Source: Chamaelirium japonicum
Taxonomy: Eukaryota; Streptophyta; Magnoliopsida; Liliales; Melanthiaceae
Reading direction: 5' to 3'
NCBI GenBank assembly: GCA_947650365.1
Contig: OX393549.1
Span: 12,406,073-12,470,072, forward strand
DNA length: 64,000 nucleotides
The notes under the pieces are model-generated. The model saw only the letters and a program-made list of their open reading frames with translations, was not told the origin of the DNA and did no database searches. Shown in pieces: positions 37,423 to 55,768 of this stretch (positions within the stretch are counted from its first letter, which is position 1; every line of letters starts with the position of its first letter). Made by a program: the position numbers and the translations under genes.

Positions 37423-38126
37423 TGTTTTTACATATATATATAACATTTTTCTTTTAAATTTTTAATGCTTTAAATGAGTTCAAAACGAAAAAGTTTATAT
37501 ATCGTTTTTTATCGTTTCGACGAGACGGACGCAATGGCGCCGTCCGATTTTTATTTTGAATTTATTATAAGAATTTCTTATAATGACCTTTTAAACTATT
37601 ATTTTATTTTGGGTTGTTACATTCTCTACCCCTTATAAAAATTTCGTCCTCGAAATTTAAAGTACGTACCTTAGTTATTAAACTAGTATATTTCTGGATC
37701 TAATTCCTAAGTAACTTCTTCACAATTTCTTCTAATCATCAAGTGATAGATTTTTGCTTTTCTCTTTCCGAACTTTCTTTCGCAGAATATTATTTCCTTT
37801 CCTTCAGGTGTTTAAAAGGTAATATTCTTCCGATAACAATTTATCATCATCCTATATTTGGATAACCAGTCCATTTCTAATATAATATCAAATTTTCTTC
37901 GATTTCAATTTGGACACCACTCCACATCTTCAATTCTTAGTATACAGTTTCTGCAGACTCTGTTTGTTTTGGCCATATCACTAAGTGCAGTGGTGAGGGC
38001 AAGTATATACCCTAACGGTACTGTCTTCAATTGTAATTCTTTTGCCAACTGAATTGATATGAACAAATGGTTTAAACCCGGCCTGAAATTACTCTAGCTA
38101 GATTTCCATAAAAAATTCAAATTGTT

Positions 38127-39224
38127 TCACTTATTTTTTTTTAATTGGAATAATAGTGAATCGTTCATACCTTTAATGACGTCGAAAAGTGAATCGTTCA
38201 TACCTTTAATGACGTCGTTTGATTCTTCCTCAGTAGATACTGCAAATGCTTTTCCAGGCACCTTTTGATTTTGAGCGGTGCGAGCTACCGGTACTTGCGG
38301 AGCATTTCGAAAAGGAGGACTGGTAGGAATGTTACCATTCAAGCGAGGACAGTATCGTTGAAAATGATCCCGCGATCCGCTTGTGAAGCAAGTCCGAGGT
38401 CCTATAGATTTTGGAGGACTACTCATCCTTGCTTGAAACTCTTGTATCTTTGGTCTTTTTGACTCTATCAATGGTGTACTTCTTTTCAGTCTATTCTTTT
38501 CAAATATTTTTCGAGTTTCCTCCCATTCTCGTTCTGCCACTAAAGCAGTTTGTACTAGTTCTCCATATTTTCGAATACGGAGTACCGCCACTCTGGTTCG
38601 AATATGAGGATTCAAACCTTGTTCAATCCTTTTGGACTTCAGTTCTTCAGTGGCTATAAGATACTGGGCAAAACGTGACAGTTCAGTAAACTTGGCTTCA
38701 TACTGGGAAACACTAAGCTTTCCTTGATAAAGTTCTAGAAATTCCGCAATCATTCTGTCCCTGATTGCGTCGGAGAAATATTTTTCTAAGAACACTTTCG
38801 TAAATTCTTCCCATGTGAAAATAACTTGAGTTCTCTTGACCGAGTCCCACCAGTAATCTGCCTCTCCTTCTAACATATAAGTGGCCAAGATGACTTTCTG
38901 TTCATCATTTACTTTTAAAGTCTCCAAAATCTTTCCCACCTGTTTGAGCCATCTATCGGCAATTAGGGGGTCCGGTTCTCCTTTAAAGGCAGGGGGTTTT
39001 AATTCTTTGAATTCTTTTATGATTACTCCCATCCTGGAACCATCCTTCGAAGAGTTCATCTTTTCTATTAGTTGATGAAGAGCTCCTAACACCTTGGTTA
39101 GGTCTTCATTGGGAGCAACATTATCGTGTGAATTCATAATGTCTGAAAATTTAAAGAACACAAACTCAGATAAAATATACTTTTTCATTACTAATACTTT
39201 TCTTGTCACTTTACATATAGCCAA
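38127..39224 (-). CDS. gag: gag of the nested TR-GAG element
   Basis: This is an open frame of up to 365 codons. The likely start is the Met at 39137 (MNSHDNVAPNE), giving about 336 aa. It shows a retrotransposon Gag core (EFKELKPPAFKGEPDP, YMLEGEADYWWDSV, FLEKYFSDAIRDRMIAEF) and a zinc-knuckle-like region near the end. The frame looks whole. No pol follows, so replication would depend on enzymes from a related element. Confidence 0.8.
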   Translation of the reverse strand: MAICKVTRKVLVMKKYILSEFVFFKFSDIMNSHDNVAPNEDLTKVLGALHQLIEKMNSSKDGSRMGVIIKEFKELKPPAFKGEPDPLIADRWLKQVGKILETLKVNDEQKVILATYMLEGEADYWWDSVKRTQVIFTWEEFTKVFLEKYFSDAIRDRMIAEFLELYQGKLSVSQYEAKFTELSRFAQYLIATEELKSKRIEQGLNPHIRTRVAVLRIRKYGELVQTALVAEREWEETRKIFEKNRLKRSTPLIESKRPKIQEFQARMSSPPKSIGPRTCFTSGSRDHFQRYCPRLNGNIPTSPPFRNAPQVPVARTAQNQKVPGKAFAVSTEEESNDVIKGMNDSLFDVIKGMNDSLLFQLKKNK

Positions 39225-39508
39225 TAACTAATTTGAAGAACATCGGGTGTTCGCAATGATTTTCACCGCCCACTTTTTCACAGGTCCTTGTTGGACAGGA
39301 CGAAAATAAGGCCTAGATTGAGTGAATAGGAAATTTTGACCGATGAGTTTCTTGTTAATATATCTTTTCGTAAATAATAAGCATCAGTAACTACTAATCT
39401 GTCCCGAAATCTTTGTCCAATATTGTCTGTGCCAAGACATCCGGTTTTCTTTAGCTTTTCCTTTTTTAACTTGCATCCAATCCCTTGATGTTCTTAATTT
39501 CACATTTG

Positions 39509-39552
<44 letters not shown>

Positions 39553-39790
39553 AAAAACTTTAACTATTTGACTCTGATCATTTAGGATGTAGAGGTAAAC
39601 TATCGTGATCTCGAAGTCAAAGTCCTAGGCGGCTCCACCTTAGGTGGCTCCACACTGGCAATTGGCAGCCCTTTTTCCCATGGAACGGCTCCACCTAACC
39701 CCAGGCAGCCCTTTCCTAGGTAGCCCTTTCCGTTGAACTTGAATTCGAGAAAATAATGATTAACCTCAACCCTAATTATCACAGTACATG

Positions 39791-39827
<37 letters not shown>

Positions 39828-42800
39828 CCGAGTAATTTGCGTACATAAATCTAATTTCTAATTTAACCTACTTTCACCAAGATTGATGAACCTAGGTAAG
39901 GTTCTAATACTTTGGATAGGTTTCAGGTTACACGGAAAGAGGTCTTAGTCTTTGATACACGACTAAGTTTACACTAATAAAAGACTTAATAATAGTTTCT
40001 TTCGGATGATCATTATTTTTGCTAAGATACTGTCGTAACGTGTTTTCAAAAAGAGGTCTTAGGAGATAGGATCTTAAATTAAGTTACTCATTAGGGATTT
40101 CTTACCCTGATTGAGTTACTATTAGGGTTTATAACAGCTTCTTATGTTTCCATAACGTTACAAAGCGGCATCCTATAATTCTAGTTAGTTTCTAATTCTC
40201 TTTAAGTGATCATACGTTCTAATTTCGATGTATTATATTATCTTCTGGGTTGACTAACTTTTCAGCGTTCAAAATTTATTGTCTCAGACCTACGTATCGA
40301 AGGCTATTATAACATATTTAAAAAAAAAGATTCTTAATTTAAGTTCATACTTTGTTCTAGCGATTAAGTGTCTTAGGTTATCAATGTCTTAATCATCTAG
40401 GACTAGGTGTACCTAGATTTACTTCACATGAACCTAACTTATGCTCTAGGTTAAGTGACTATCCTACTAATGTCCTTCTTGCTAATAATTCTAATTCCTA
40501 GGACCTATTACCTAGGCTCTGATACCAAGTTGTAACGCCCCGATATTTTACGGATTAATTCAACCCGTATAATACTGGGGTGTTAGGAATAAAAACTTGA
40601 TATAAATAAATTCCATCAAATATGGAAATTACTGAGCCACTTTATTATAAAAACCATTGTTTGATACACTTCATGAAAACAAAAGTCTAAAGCATAAATT
40701 TATTCTTCTACAACGACACTTCATATTTCGGCTTCGGCGTCTTCGTAGAAAGGGGTGTACAGTGGGTCCTCAACTCCTTCTGGGTCATTCCCTACTCGCT
40801 TTCCGTCCTCTTCCAGTCCTGCAGAATTTGACTCTGAAGGGTGCACAACATCTGTAGGGGGGTGAGTCCAAACCACTGACTCACCTCATGACATAGTTTA
40901 TTTCATGCTAAATATTTGTATGGAAAAACAGTAAACTTGACTACGAAATGTAAATAATAGAAAACATGGATCACCCGATTCCCTTTTTGGCTCTTCCGGC
41001 CAGGGTAGGAATCTCAATCCTTACCCGGGTACTTTTAGTCCGCAACAAGGCTAGCCCCACACCTAGGTACTTTTAGTCCTCAGACTAGGCTAGCCCCACA
41101 CCTAGGTAACTTTTAGGCCTGTAGCCAGGGCTAGACCCACACCCAGGTACTTTCTGGCATTCCGCCAGGGCTAGACCCACACCCAGGTACTTTCTGGCAT
41201 TCCGCCAGGGCTAGACCCACACCCAACAAGTGATCACGTACTTCACAATTTACTACTCATAGTAATTTACCGATGATCTATAGCAGATATTTAGCATGAA
41301 GAAACTTGGTTAAAACTCCCCTACCTGAACTGTTGCAAACTCTTATTCTTGATGAGGAAGCCTTATCACGCTCGAAACCTGAAAATATGTTACTAATATT
41401 TTGTTAGTTTTTCCTAAATTTTTCTGGGATTTTTCCCAACATTTTTCGATGTGAATTAGTGGGTTTTCTCTTTTAAGGGGTATTTTTGTAATTTTCAAAA
41501 ATACCTTAAATCTATACTGTTGTGTAGATCATTTCATTATGGACCCGTGGCCGCAAACGGAACTCAATTCCGATTTAGAATGAAAAAGTTATGACCATTT
41601 TACCACAGGGGTAAAATGGTAAATATATTTTTTAATTGTCGGTTGTGGAATTTTATGATCTAAGTAGGTGTATTTTGTCATTACGAGTCCAACGCCGCTG
41701 ACGGAACTCAATTCAGAGTCCGTATGGGCAAGATACGGTCAATACAATTTACATTGATAATCTATATATTTATTACTAGTTGATTCTTAGACATAAAGTG
41801 TAATTGGAACTCTTGGTTAGCCCAAAGGGCTTTAAATTGGGTTTAGAAGAGGTCGGGGGTTCTAAATCAAATCTAGTTTTTTTGCATAGCATTTTATAAA
41901 TGGATTTAAAAATCCGAACGGGTTAACGGGTTTAAATTACATACCCGACCCAACAACCCGGGTGGTGTGAGGCGGCGGCGGCGGCGGCCGGAGGCGGTGG
42001 TCGGCCGGAGGTGGTGGCGGCGCCGGAGGTGGTGGCGGCCGGAGGTGGTGGTGGTGGCGGCGCCGGAGGTGGTGGCGGCCGGAGGTGGTGGTGGTGGCGG
42101 CGCCGGAGGTGGTGGCCGGCCGGAGGTGGTGGTCGGTGGTGGCGGCGCCGGAGGTGGTGGCGGCCGGAGGTGGTGATGGTGGCGGCGCCGGAGGTGGTTG
42201 CCGGCCGGAGGTGGTGATGGTGGCGGCGCCGGAGGTGGTGGCCGGTGGTGGCCGGCGGCGGCGGTGGTGGCCGGCGGCTGTTGGTGGTGGTTGGCGAGGA
42301 GGGGAGGGGAAAGGTTGGGTGGCACGGATCCCGAGGTGGGTTGGAATGAAAAACTCTTGTAGAGGGGGGGGGTTTATATAGTAGTTTTGGGAATTCTAAA
42401 AGTCACAGGGTCTTTATTGCAAATCGGCCATTTAGTGCGTATCGCAGCTGTAACCGTCCGATCGGGAACGAAAGGTCGCCGACTTCGGTTACGTCTGCGC
42501 GACTCTTTCCGTCCGATCGGAAACGAAGGGTCAACGACCGTTGGTCTCCCCAGTAGTATATATATTAGTTATATTAGCTGTTTCTAATACAGAAAAGCAC
42601 TACGGGTCTTTTGGCTAGAGGAAAAACTTTAAGAGTTCTAATGGAGAGGTTATAGGTTCGAATCCTTCTATAGGCTATATGTTTTTACATATATATATAA
42701 CATTTTTCTTTTAAATTTTTAATGCTTTAAATGAGTTCAAAACGAAAAAGTTTATATATCGTTTTTTATCGTTTCGACGAGACGGACGCAATGGCGCCGT

Positions 42801-43269
42801 CCGATTTTTATTTTGAATTTATTATAAGAATTTCTTATAATGACCTTTTAAACTATTATTTTATTTTGGGTTGTTACATCAACCCTTATACATATTCAAC
42901 TGAAGACAGAACTAAAATGATACACCCTAGTCATCAGGACAATGATTAGTGTTAATCCTAAAACTTTCTATTAAATACCAGAGGATACACTACATATAAG
43001 TTATGAGCATCAATTTTTACCTCCTTTAGGAATAAAGTTTATATAGCCATTAATAAGTTTCTCGACGGATGTCAAGATCAAAAGTTTTCGGATTCCAAAA
43101 TCTCAACCGTCCCAAACTAGATCGCTAGAATTGCCCCAACTCTCAGGCTAACTCTATTCTTATATCACTGTGGTTCCTGGTGAATACAGTAACCAGGTAC
43201 AGTTGATGTGTAAATAGAGAGTCAGAAAAAATTTTATTCTCAAACCCTATAATTTATTGCCTTATTGAA

Positions 43270-43740
43270 TCCCATAAACAAGGTTTGAATCCTCATATTC
43301 GAACCAGAGTGGCGGTATTTCGTATTCGAAAATATAGAGAACTAGTACAAACTGCTTTAGTGGCAAAACGAGAATGGAAGGAAACTCGAAAAACATTTGA
43401 AAAGAATAGACTGAAAAGAAGTACACCATTGATAAGAGTCAAATAAAAGACCAAAGATACAAGAGTTTCCAGCAAAGATGGGTAGTCCTCCAATATCTAC
43501 AGGACCTCGGACTTGCTTCACATGCGGATCACGGGATCATTTTCAACGATACTGTCCTCGCTTGAATGGTAACATTCCAACCAGTCCTCCTTTTCGAAAT
43601 GCTCCACAAATACCGGTAGCTCGCACCGCTCAAAATCAAAAGGTGCCTGGAAAAGCATTTGCAGTATCTACTGAGGAAGAATCAAACGACGTCATTAAAG
43701 GTATGAACGATCCATTTTTAGAATATAATTCCTATTAAAA
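43270..43740 (+). pseudogene. gag: gag remnant of the outer gag-only element (fossil)
   Basis: The text closely matches the nested copy's gag, including a CFTCGSRDHFQRYC zinc knuckle and NGNIPTSPPFRNAP. It is a broken remnant right of the nested insertion, and the family match is unambiguous. Confidence 0.75.
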
Positions 43741-44275
43741 ATAAGTGAGTTATAAACATAACAATTTGAATTTTCGTAAGCACCATTTTGGAAATCTAGC
43801 TAAAGTAATTTTAGGCCGGGTTCGAACTATTTGTTCATATCCATTCACTTGGCTAGAGACTTACAATTGAAGACAGTACAGTTAGGGTATATACTTGCCC
43901 TCACCACTGCACTTAGTGATATGGCCAAAACAAACAGAGTCTGCAGAAACTGTATACTAAGAATTGAAGTGTGGAGTGGTGACCAAATTGAAATTGAAGA
44001 AAATTTGATATTATGGACTGGTTATCCAAATATAGGATGATGAAGAATTGTTATCGGAATAATCTTACCTTTTAAACACCTGAAGGAAAGGAAATAATAT
44101 TCTGCGAAAGAAAGTTCGGAAAGAGAAAAGCAAAAATCTATCACTTGATGATTGGAAGAAATTGTGAAGAAGTTACTTAGGAATTAGATCCAGAAATAAA
44201 TTTGTTCGACAACTAAGGTAAATACTTTAAATTTCGAGGACGAAATTTTTATTAGGGGTAGAGAATGTAACAACC

Positions 44276-46481
44276 CAAAATAAAATAATAGTTTAAAAGG
44301 TCATTATAAGAAATTCTTATAATAAATTCAAAATAAAAATCGGACGGCGCCATTGCGTCCGTCTCGTCGAAACGATCAAAAACCATATATAAACTTTTTC
44401 GTTTTGAACTCATTTAAAGCATTAAAAATTTAAAAGAAAAATGTTATATATATATGTGTAAACATATAGCCTATAGAAGGATTTGAACCTATGACCCCTT
44501 CATTTGAATTCTTAAAGATTTTCCTCTAGCCAAAAGACCCGTAGTGCTTTTCTATATTGAAAACAGCTAATATAACTAATATATATACCACTGGGGAGAC
44601 CAACAGTCGTTGACCCTTCGTTTCCGATCGGACGGAAGGGGTCGCGCAGATGTAACCGAAGCCGGCGACCTTTCGTTTCCGATCGGACGGGTACAGCTGC
44701 GATACGCACTAAATGGCCGATTTGCAATAAAGACCCTGTGACTTTTAGAATTCCCAAAACTACTATATAAACCCCCCCCCTCTACAAGAGTTTTTCATTC
44801 CAACCCACCTCGGGATCCGTGCCACCCAACCTTTCCCCTTCCCTCCTCGCCAACCACCACCGCCACCGCCGGCCACCACCGGCCACCACCTCCGACGCCG
44901 CCACCATCACCACCTCCGGCCGGCCACCACCTCCGGCGCCGCCACCATCACCACCTCCGGCCGCCACCACCACCGACCACCACCTCCGGCCGGCTACCAC
45001 CTCCGGCCGACCACCGCCTCCGGCCGCCGCCGCCGCCGCCTCACACCACCCGGGTTGTTGGGTCGGGTATGTAATTTAAACCCGTTAACCCGTTCGGATT
45101 TTTAAATCTGTTTATAAATTTCTGATGCAAAAAGACTATACTTGATTTAGAACCCACAACCTCTTCTAAACCTACTCTAAAACCCTTTAGGCTAACCAAT
45201 AGATCCATTTACATCTTATGTCTATAAATCACCTATAATTAAATATATAGATTATCTATGTAAACTATATTGACCTTATCTTACCCATACGGACTCGGAA
45301 TTGAGTTCCGTCAGTGGCGTTGGACTCGTAATGACAAAATACACCTACTTAGATCATAAAATTCCACAACCGACAATTAAAAAATATATTTACCATTTTA
45401 CCCCTATGGTAAAATGGTCATAACCTTTTCATTCTAAATCGGAATTGAGTTCCGTTTGCGGCCACGGGTCCATAATGAAATGATCTACACAACAGTATAG
45501 ATTTAAGGTATTTTTGAAAATTACAAAAATACCCCTTAAAAGAGAAAACCCACTAATTCACATCGAAAAATGTTGGGAAAAATCCCAGAAAAATTTAGGA
45601 AAAACTAACAAAATATTAGTAACATATTTTCAGGTTTCGAGCGTGATAAGGCTTCCTCATCAAGAATAAGAGTTTGCAACAGTTCAGGTAGGGGAGTTTT
45701 AACCAAGTTTCTTCATGCTAAATATCTGCTATAGATCATCGGTAAATTACTATGAGTAGTAAATTGTGAAGTACGTGATCACTTGTTGGGTGTGGGTCTA
45801 GCCCTGGCGGAATGCCAGAAAGTACCTGGGTGTGGGTCTAGCCCTGGCGGAATGCCAGAAAGTACCTGGGTGTGGGTCTAGCCCTGGCTACAGGCCTAAA
45901 AGTTACCTAGGTGTGGGGCTAGCCTAGTCTGAGGACTAAAAGTACCTAGGTGTGGGGCTAGCCTTGTTGCGGACTAAAAGTACCCGGGTAAGGATTGAGA
46001 TTCCTACCCTGGCCGGAAGAGCCAAAAAGGGAATCGGGTGATCCATGTTTTTATTATTTACATTTCGTAGTCAAGTTTACTGTTTTTCCATACAAATATT
46101 TAGCATGAAATAAACTATGTCATGAGGTGAGTCAGTGGTTTGGACTCACCCCCCTACAGATGTTGTGCACCCTTCAGAGTCAAATCCTGCAGGACTGGAA
46201 GAGGACGGAGAGCGAGTAGGGAACGACTCAGAAGGAGTTGAGGACCCACTGTACACCCCTTTCTACGAAGACGCCGAAGCCGAAATATGAAGTGTCGTTG
46301 TAGAAGAATAAATTTATGTTTTAGACTTTTGTTTTCATGAAGTGTATCAAACAATGGTTTTTATAATAAAGTGGCTCAGTTGAATTCCATATTTGATGGA
46401 ATTTATTTATATCAAGTTTTTATTCCTAACACCCCAGTATTATACGGGTTGAATTAATCCGTAAAATATCGGGGCTTTACA
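44276..46481 (+). repeat. Right LTR of the outer gag-only element
   Basis: 2206 bp, nearly identical to 31421-33645. The main differences are fewer GC-rich repeat units near 44870-44900 and a C-run length. It is followed directly by the GTGGA duplication. Confidence 0.85.
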
Positions 46482-46486
46482 GTGGA

Positions 46487-47210
46487 CTTCCTAGTCTTGG
46501 ACGTGGAACTGGTCAGGAACCCCTCCTGTCAAATGCCAATCATTCTTGATCGTCCTTTCCTTATGATAACAAATGCATATATCAATCGCCGCAGTACGTG
46601 GAGTTATGGATGTATCCTTTGGTAATATGAGAGTCAAACTAAACGTATTCAACTCGGCTAACCAAGGACCTCAAGACATCAAGTACTATCAAATAAACAT
46701 CTTCAATGACTTGATTGAGGAAGCGCTCCCCTACATCTTAGCTGATGATTCATTAGCGGCATGTCTCTCTTACTTCAACCAATTTGACCTAAGTCTAGAA
46801 AATGACACGAGAAAAATAATCGCTTATTTGGACTCCATAACCTCATTATACAACCCACCATGGAGGTCCAAATTTGAAAATCTCTCACCACCGTCTGGAA
46901 AACCTTCTGTCCCATCAATTGTTTCACCGCCTGTGCTTGATCTTAAACAGCTACTTGCGATGCTCAAATATGTATTTCTAGGACTCAACGATTATCTTCT
47001 AGTCATCATAACCGCTAACTTAATTGCTAAAAGGCTAGGAGAATCATCTCATGGATATCTTGGAAAAGCACAAGAGTGCAATCGACTGATAATAATTGAC
47101 CTCAAGGGATTGACCCCTCTGTTTGCATGCAACGCATCTATCTTGAAGAAGATGCTAAACTTGCATAAGAAATGCAACAGAGACTTAACCCCAATACAAA
47201 GGAGGTAGTT
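46487..47210 (+). pseudogene. Protease to RT linker of the Athila/Tat-like element (fossil)
   Basis: Right of the LTR insertion the old element resumes with text such as DRPFLMITNAY and NPPWRSKFENL. It is broken. Confidence 0.6.
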
Positions 47211-47960
47211 CTAAAGGAAGTAGATAAACTTCTCAATGCCGGAATTATCTACCCTATCTCCGATAGTAAATGATTCAGCTCTACTCAAGTGGTGCCAAAG
47301 AAATCTGATATAACAATCGTTGAAAACCCACAAGTCGAATTAGTACCCTCTTAAACCACCGCTGGATGACGCGTGTACATTGACTACCGAAAACCCAATT
47401 CCACCACTCGAAAAGACCACTTTCCTCTACCATTCCTCGATCGAATCCTAGAAAGGGTTGCAGAGCAACAATACTATTTTTTTTTAAATGGGTACTCTGG
47501 ATATAACCAAATACCTGTATATCCAGATGACCAAGAAAAAATCACTTTCACCTACCCTTATGGTACTTTCGCTTATCAACGAATGTCATTCAGATTGTGT
47601 AATGCATCTGCAACCTTCCAACGATCAGTTATGGCTATATTCTCAGACATGGTAGAGAAATTTCTCAAAGTGTTTATGGATGATTTTTCTGCCTTCGGAC
47701 CATCCTTTGAAGACTGTTTATATAATTTGGACTTAGTGTTAGCACAATGTGACGAGACGAACTTCTTGCTCAGTTGGGACAAAAGCCATTTTATAGTCCA
47801 AGAAGGTATCGTTCTAGGCCATATAATATCTCATTGAGGCATCGAAGTCGACATATCAAAAGTCGATTTAATAGCCACTCTCCCTCCACCACAAATGGTG
47901 AAACAAATCTATATTTTTTTAGGACATGCAGGATTCTATTGCTTAAACTCTGTTCCGACC
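47211..47960 (+). pseudogene. Reverse transcriptase region of the Athila/Tat-like element (fossil)
   Basis: RT motifs can be read (DYRKPNSTTRKDHFPLPFLD, KVFMDDFSAFGPSFEDCL, with MDD in the place of the usual YVDD/FVDD). The segment is broken, and the RNase H part that should follow is mostly absent. Confidence 0.75.
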
Positions 47961-47989
47961 AAATAATTTAAAGATGTGTCAGAAATGAA

Positions 47990-49165
47990 TAACATAGTAT
48001 TCTCACCTTATGTCATTCCCAAGCATGCGGAGGATACTTCAGTGGAAGAAAGACTGCTGCAAAAGTTCTCCAATGTGGTTTTTACTGGCCATCGCTCTCT
48101 AAGGATGCCCACTAATTTTGCACATCTTACAATAAATGCCAGAAAATAGGTTCCATCTCCCATCGCAATATGATGCCGCTGAACCCGATTTTTATCATCG
48201 AAATATTCGATGTCTGGGGTATTGACTTTATGGGCCCATTTCCACCATCCTTCAGATTCACTTATATCTTAGTTGTAGTAGACTATGTCTCCAAATGGGT
48301 CAAAGCAATCACCACAAAGATAAATGACCACAACATAGTAGTCCAATTCCTGAAAAATAACATTTTCAGTCGATTCAGCATACCACGAATGATCAGTAGT
48401 GATGGCTGGAGCAACTTTTGCAATATGGCATTTGAATCCCTAGCATGCAAATATAATTTAACGCACAAAGTAGCTACCCCCTACCATCCTCAAACGATCG
48501 GACAAGTCAAAGTTTTCAATCACAAAATAAAACATATTCTTGAGAAAACTTTTCGCTCGGACCGAAAAGACTGATTGATTTGACTTAATGATGCTCATTG
48601 GGCCTACCGCACTAGTGGCTTGTCACCCTATCGTTTGATCTTCGAAAAAACCTGCCATCTATCCGTTGAGCTAGAACATCAAGTTTATTGGGCCATTAAA
48701 ACCTTCAATTCTGACATAAAAGAAGTAGGGACTCAACACCGACTGCAATTAAGAGCATTGGAAGAGTTAAGGCACGACGGATACAAAAATGCCAAAGTCT
48801 ACAAGGAACGATCAAAAGCCTGCATGACCGACGGATAATTTGCAAATCATTTTCACCCAACCAGAACGTATGGCTATTCAATTATCGACTCAAATTGATC
48901 TTGTGTAAATTACGACCCCTTTGGGACGGCCTGTATAGAGTCATCTCTACATCCGCAAATGGTTCATTAGAGATAGAAAACCCAAATGACAAATGAGTAT
49001 TCAAAATGAATGGTCAACCACTCAAACCGATTATTGAAAATGACAACACACACCAGATCATTGAGTCTATTAGTCTAAGCACACCGGCCTATCCTGATTA
49101 AAACACGATGACTAGGTCGGGCTGACGAAGTTAAACTCAGTGCTTCTTGGGAGGCAACCCAAGCT
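47990..49165 (+). pseudogene. Integrase region of the Athila/Tat-like element (fossil)
   Basis: The integrase core is recognisable ([37 protein letters not shown]), followed by the C-terminal text [19 protein letters not shown]. After it comes the tract TTCTTGGGAGGCAACCCAAG, typical of this lineage downstream of pol. It is broken at several points. Confidence 0.75.
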
Positions 49166-49176
49166 CCGTATTAGTT

Positions 49177-49181
<5 letters not shown>

Positions 49182-49259
<78 letters not shown>
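49182..49259. repeat. (TA)n microsatellite
   Basis: About 39 uninterrupted TA units lie after the gypsy pol-downstream tract and directly beside the Helitron-like end. Confidence 0.95.
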
Positions 49260-49260
<1 letters not shown>

Positions 49261-49290
49261 TAGTAATGCCCGTGCCTTTCGGCACGCAAA
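49260..49290 (-). mobile_element. Helitron 3' terminus (minus strand)
   Basis: On the minus strand the sequence ends with a hairpin CGTGCC-GAAA-GGCACG, then GGCATTA, then CTAG at the junction with a T. This is the Helitron 3' end format (hairpin, short spacer, CTRR, insertion before T). Inward, 49300-49470 repeats words like ACAATATTTCGAGG. The other end (TC) was not located, so the extent is unknown. It may cover part or all of 49260 to about 54400. Confidence 0.5.
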
Positions 49291-54600
<5,310 letters not shown>

Positions 54601-54617
54601 TTTCCTACCACTCATAT

Positions 54618-55670
54618 CCAATCCAATGGCCCAACGCAAGCACCCCCACTCCTCGGCTTCGTCCACCTCTGTCTCACCCTTCGCCAATTGGCTCCTCACC
54701 TTCAAAGTCGCGATCGTCGCCAACGACTATCGCTACTGCCTAGAGATGAATTGGGCATTCAACTATCTCCGCCGAATTGGGATGACGACCCTCCTCATGC
54801 CCTCAGAGACAATAGCCTATCCGTGCCTCGTCTGACAATTCTATGAGAACTTCTCATCCGAGGTGGTCCAAGGCGAGCATGCCTATCAGAGCCGCACGAT
54901 CTATCGCACAATGATAGATCGTGTGCCCATTGCCTTCTCTGAAGCCACACTCTCTGTTGCCCTTAACCCCCCTCACGAAGCACCTTCGAAATTCACCCAC
55001 CGTGAGCTTCATCTTGACATCCCCATCGAAGCCATTCTCGTCACCCTTAACCCCACCACAATGGCGGGAGGAGTCATCCAATGGCCCAACTCTAGAAACG
55101 GCTTTGGTTCCTCGACAATGTCTTCTTCATAAACATCTACCCTTTCGACCACACCCAACAACGTCTCCCACCTATTCTGGAGCTAATGTGCACCGTGCAC
55201 GCTAACCTTTGGTTCCGATCATCCCAATTCATCATCAAGGGGATGAAATACACAGCCGATAAGATCGACAGTGACTCCACCGTTGGGCACTCGCTCTCCC
55301 GCCACTATCCCCTCTACATCACTGCCATCCTTCGTGCCACCGGCTTCCCAATCCAAGCGGCTGAACCTTTTGTTCAGGACCTCAAGCCATTCAAAGTCTC
55401 TGCTTGGAAGTGAAGCCATAAATACCGCGTCACCATCCGCGATCGCCCAGTCGGACCACCGCCTCCCGAGCACATCACCATGGTTGAGTTCAGGGTCTCC
55501 GAGATGAAATCCACCAGATGCGCAGCCTTCAGGAGGCCGCCATTTGAGCCCAATTCTCGATCATCGCTGAGTAGATGATCCAGGCTGCATACCAGCTTCC
55601 ACCTGACCCCGCCCTGGCTCCAGCACTAGATCCAACCCCTACACCGATTCTCATTCTAATCGCATATATA
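54618..55670 (+). pseudogene. Retrotransposon-associated ORF (putative plant transposon protein domain), fossil
   Basis: Broken coding text starts MAQRKHPHSSAS and includes GEHAYQSRTIYRTMIDRVPI, FSEATLSVALNPPHEAPSKF and VTLNPTTMAGGVIQWPN. It resembles the domain found beside plant gypsy elements (PF20167-like, from memory). It is probably part of the old element's 3' region. Broken in several places. Confidence 0.45.
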
Positions 55671-55683
55671 TTTCCATATAATA

Positions 55684-55688
<5 letters not shown>

Positions 55689-55768
<80 letters not shown>

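Larger units (their letters stand above)
35315..42878 (-). mobile_element. Young gag-only LTR retrotransposon nested in reverse (TR-GAG type)
   Basis: LTRs 40531-42878 (5') and 35315-37621 (3') on the minus strand enclose a 2.9-kb interior. The interior has a primer site beside 40530 (TGGTATCAGAGC on the minus strand), one gag frame, and a purine tract next to 37621. The two LTRs look identical wherever compared except for one extra minisatellite unit and a G-run length, so insertion is very recent. No pol domains are present, matching the published TR-GAG class of plant elements. It looks whole for such an element. A matching 5-bp target duplication is not visible. Confidence 0.85.
31421..46481 (+). 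mobile_element. Gag-only LTR retrotransposon (outer copy), with a second copy nested inside
   Basis: LTRs 31421-33645 and 44276-46481 begin TGTAACAACCC and end TTACA. The 5-bp duplication GTGGA stands on both sides (31416-31420 and 46482-46486). The primer site TGGTATCAGAGC is at 33649-33660, and the purine tract AGGGGTAGAGAA lies before the right LTR. These features are like Tekay/Del-type Ty3/gypsy. Without the nested copy the element is about 7.5 kb and its interior only about 3 kb. No protease, RT or integrase trace was seen. Its LTRs are almost identical apart from repeat-length differences, so it is young. Its own gag is broken. Confidence 0.85.
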
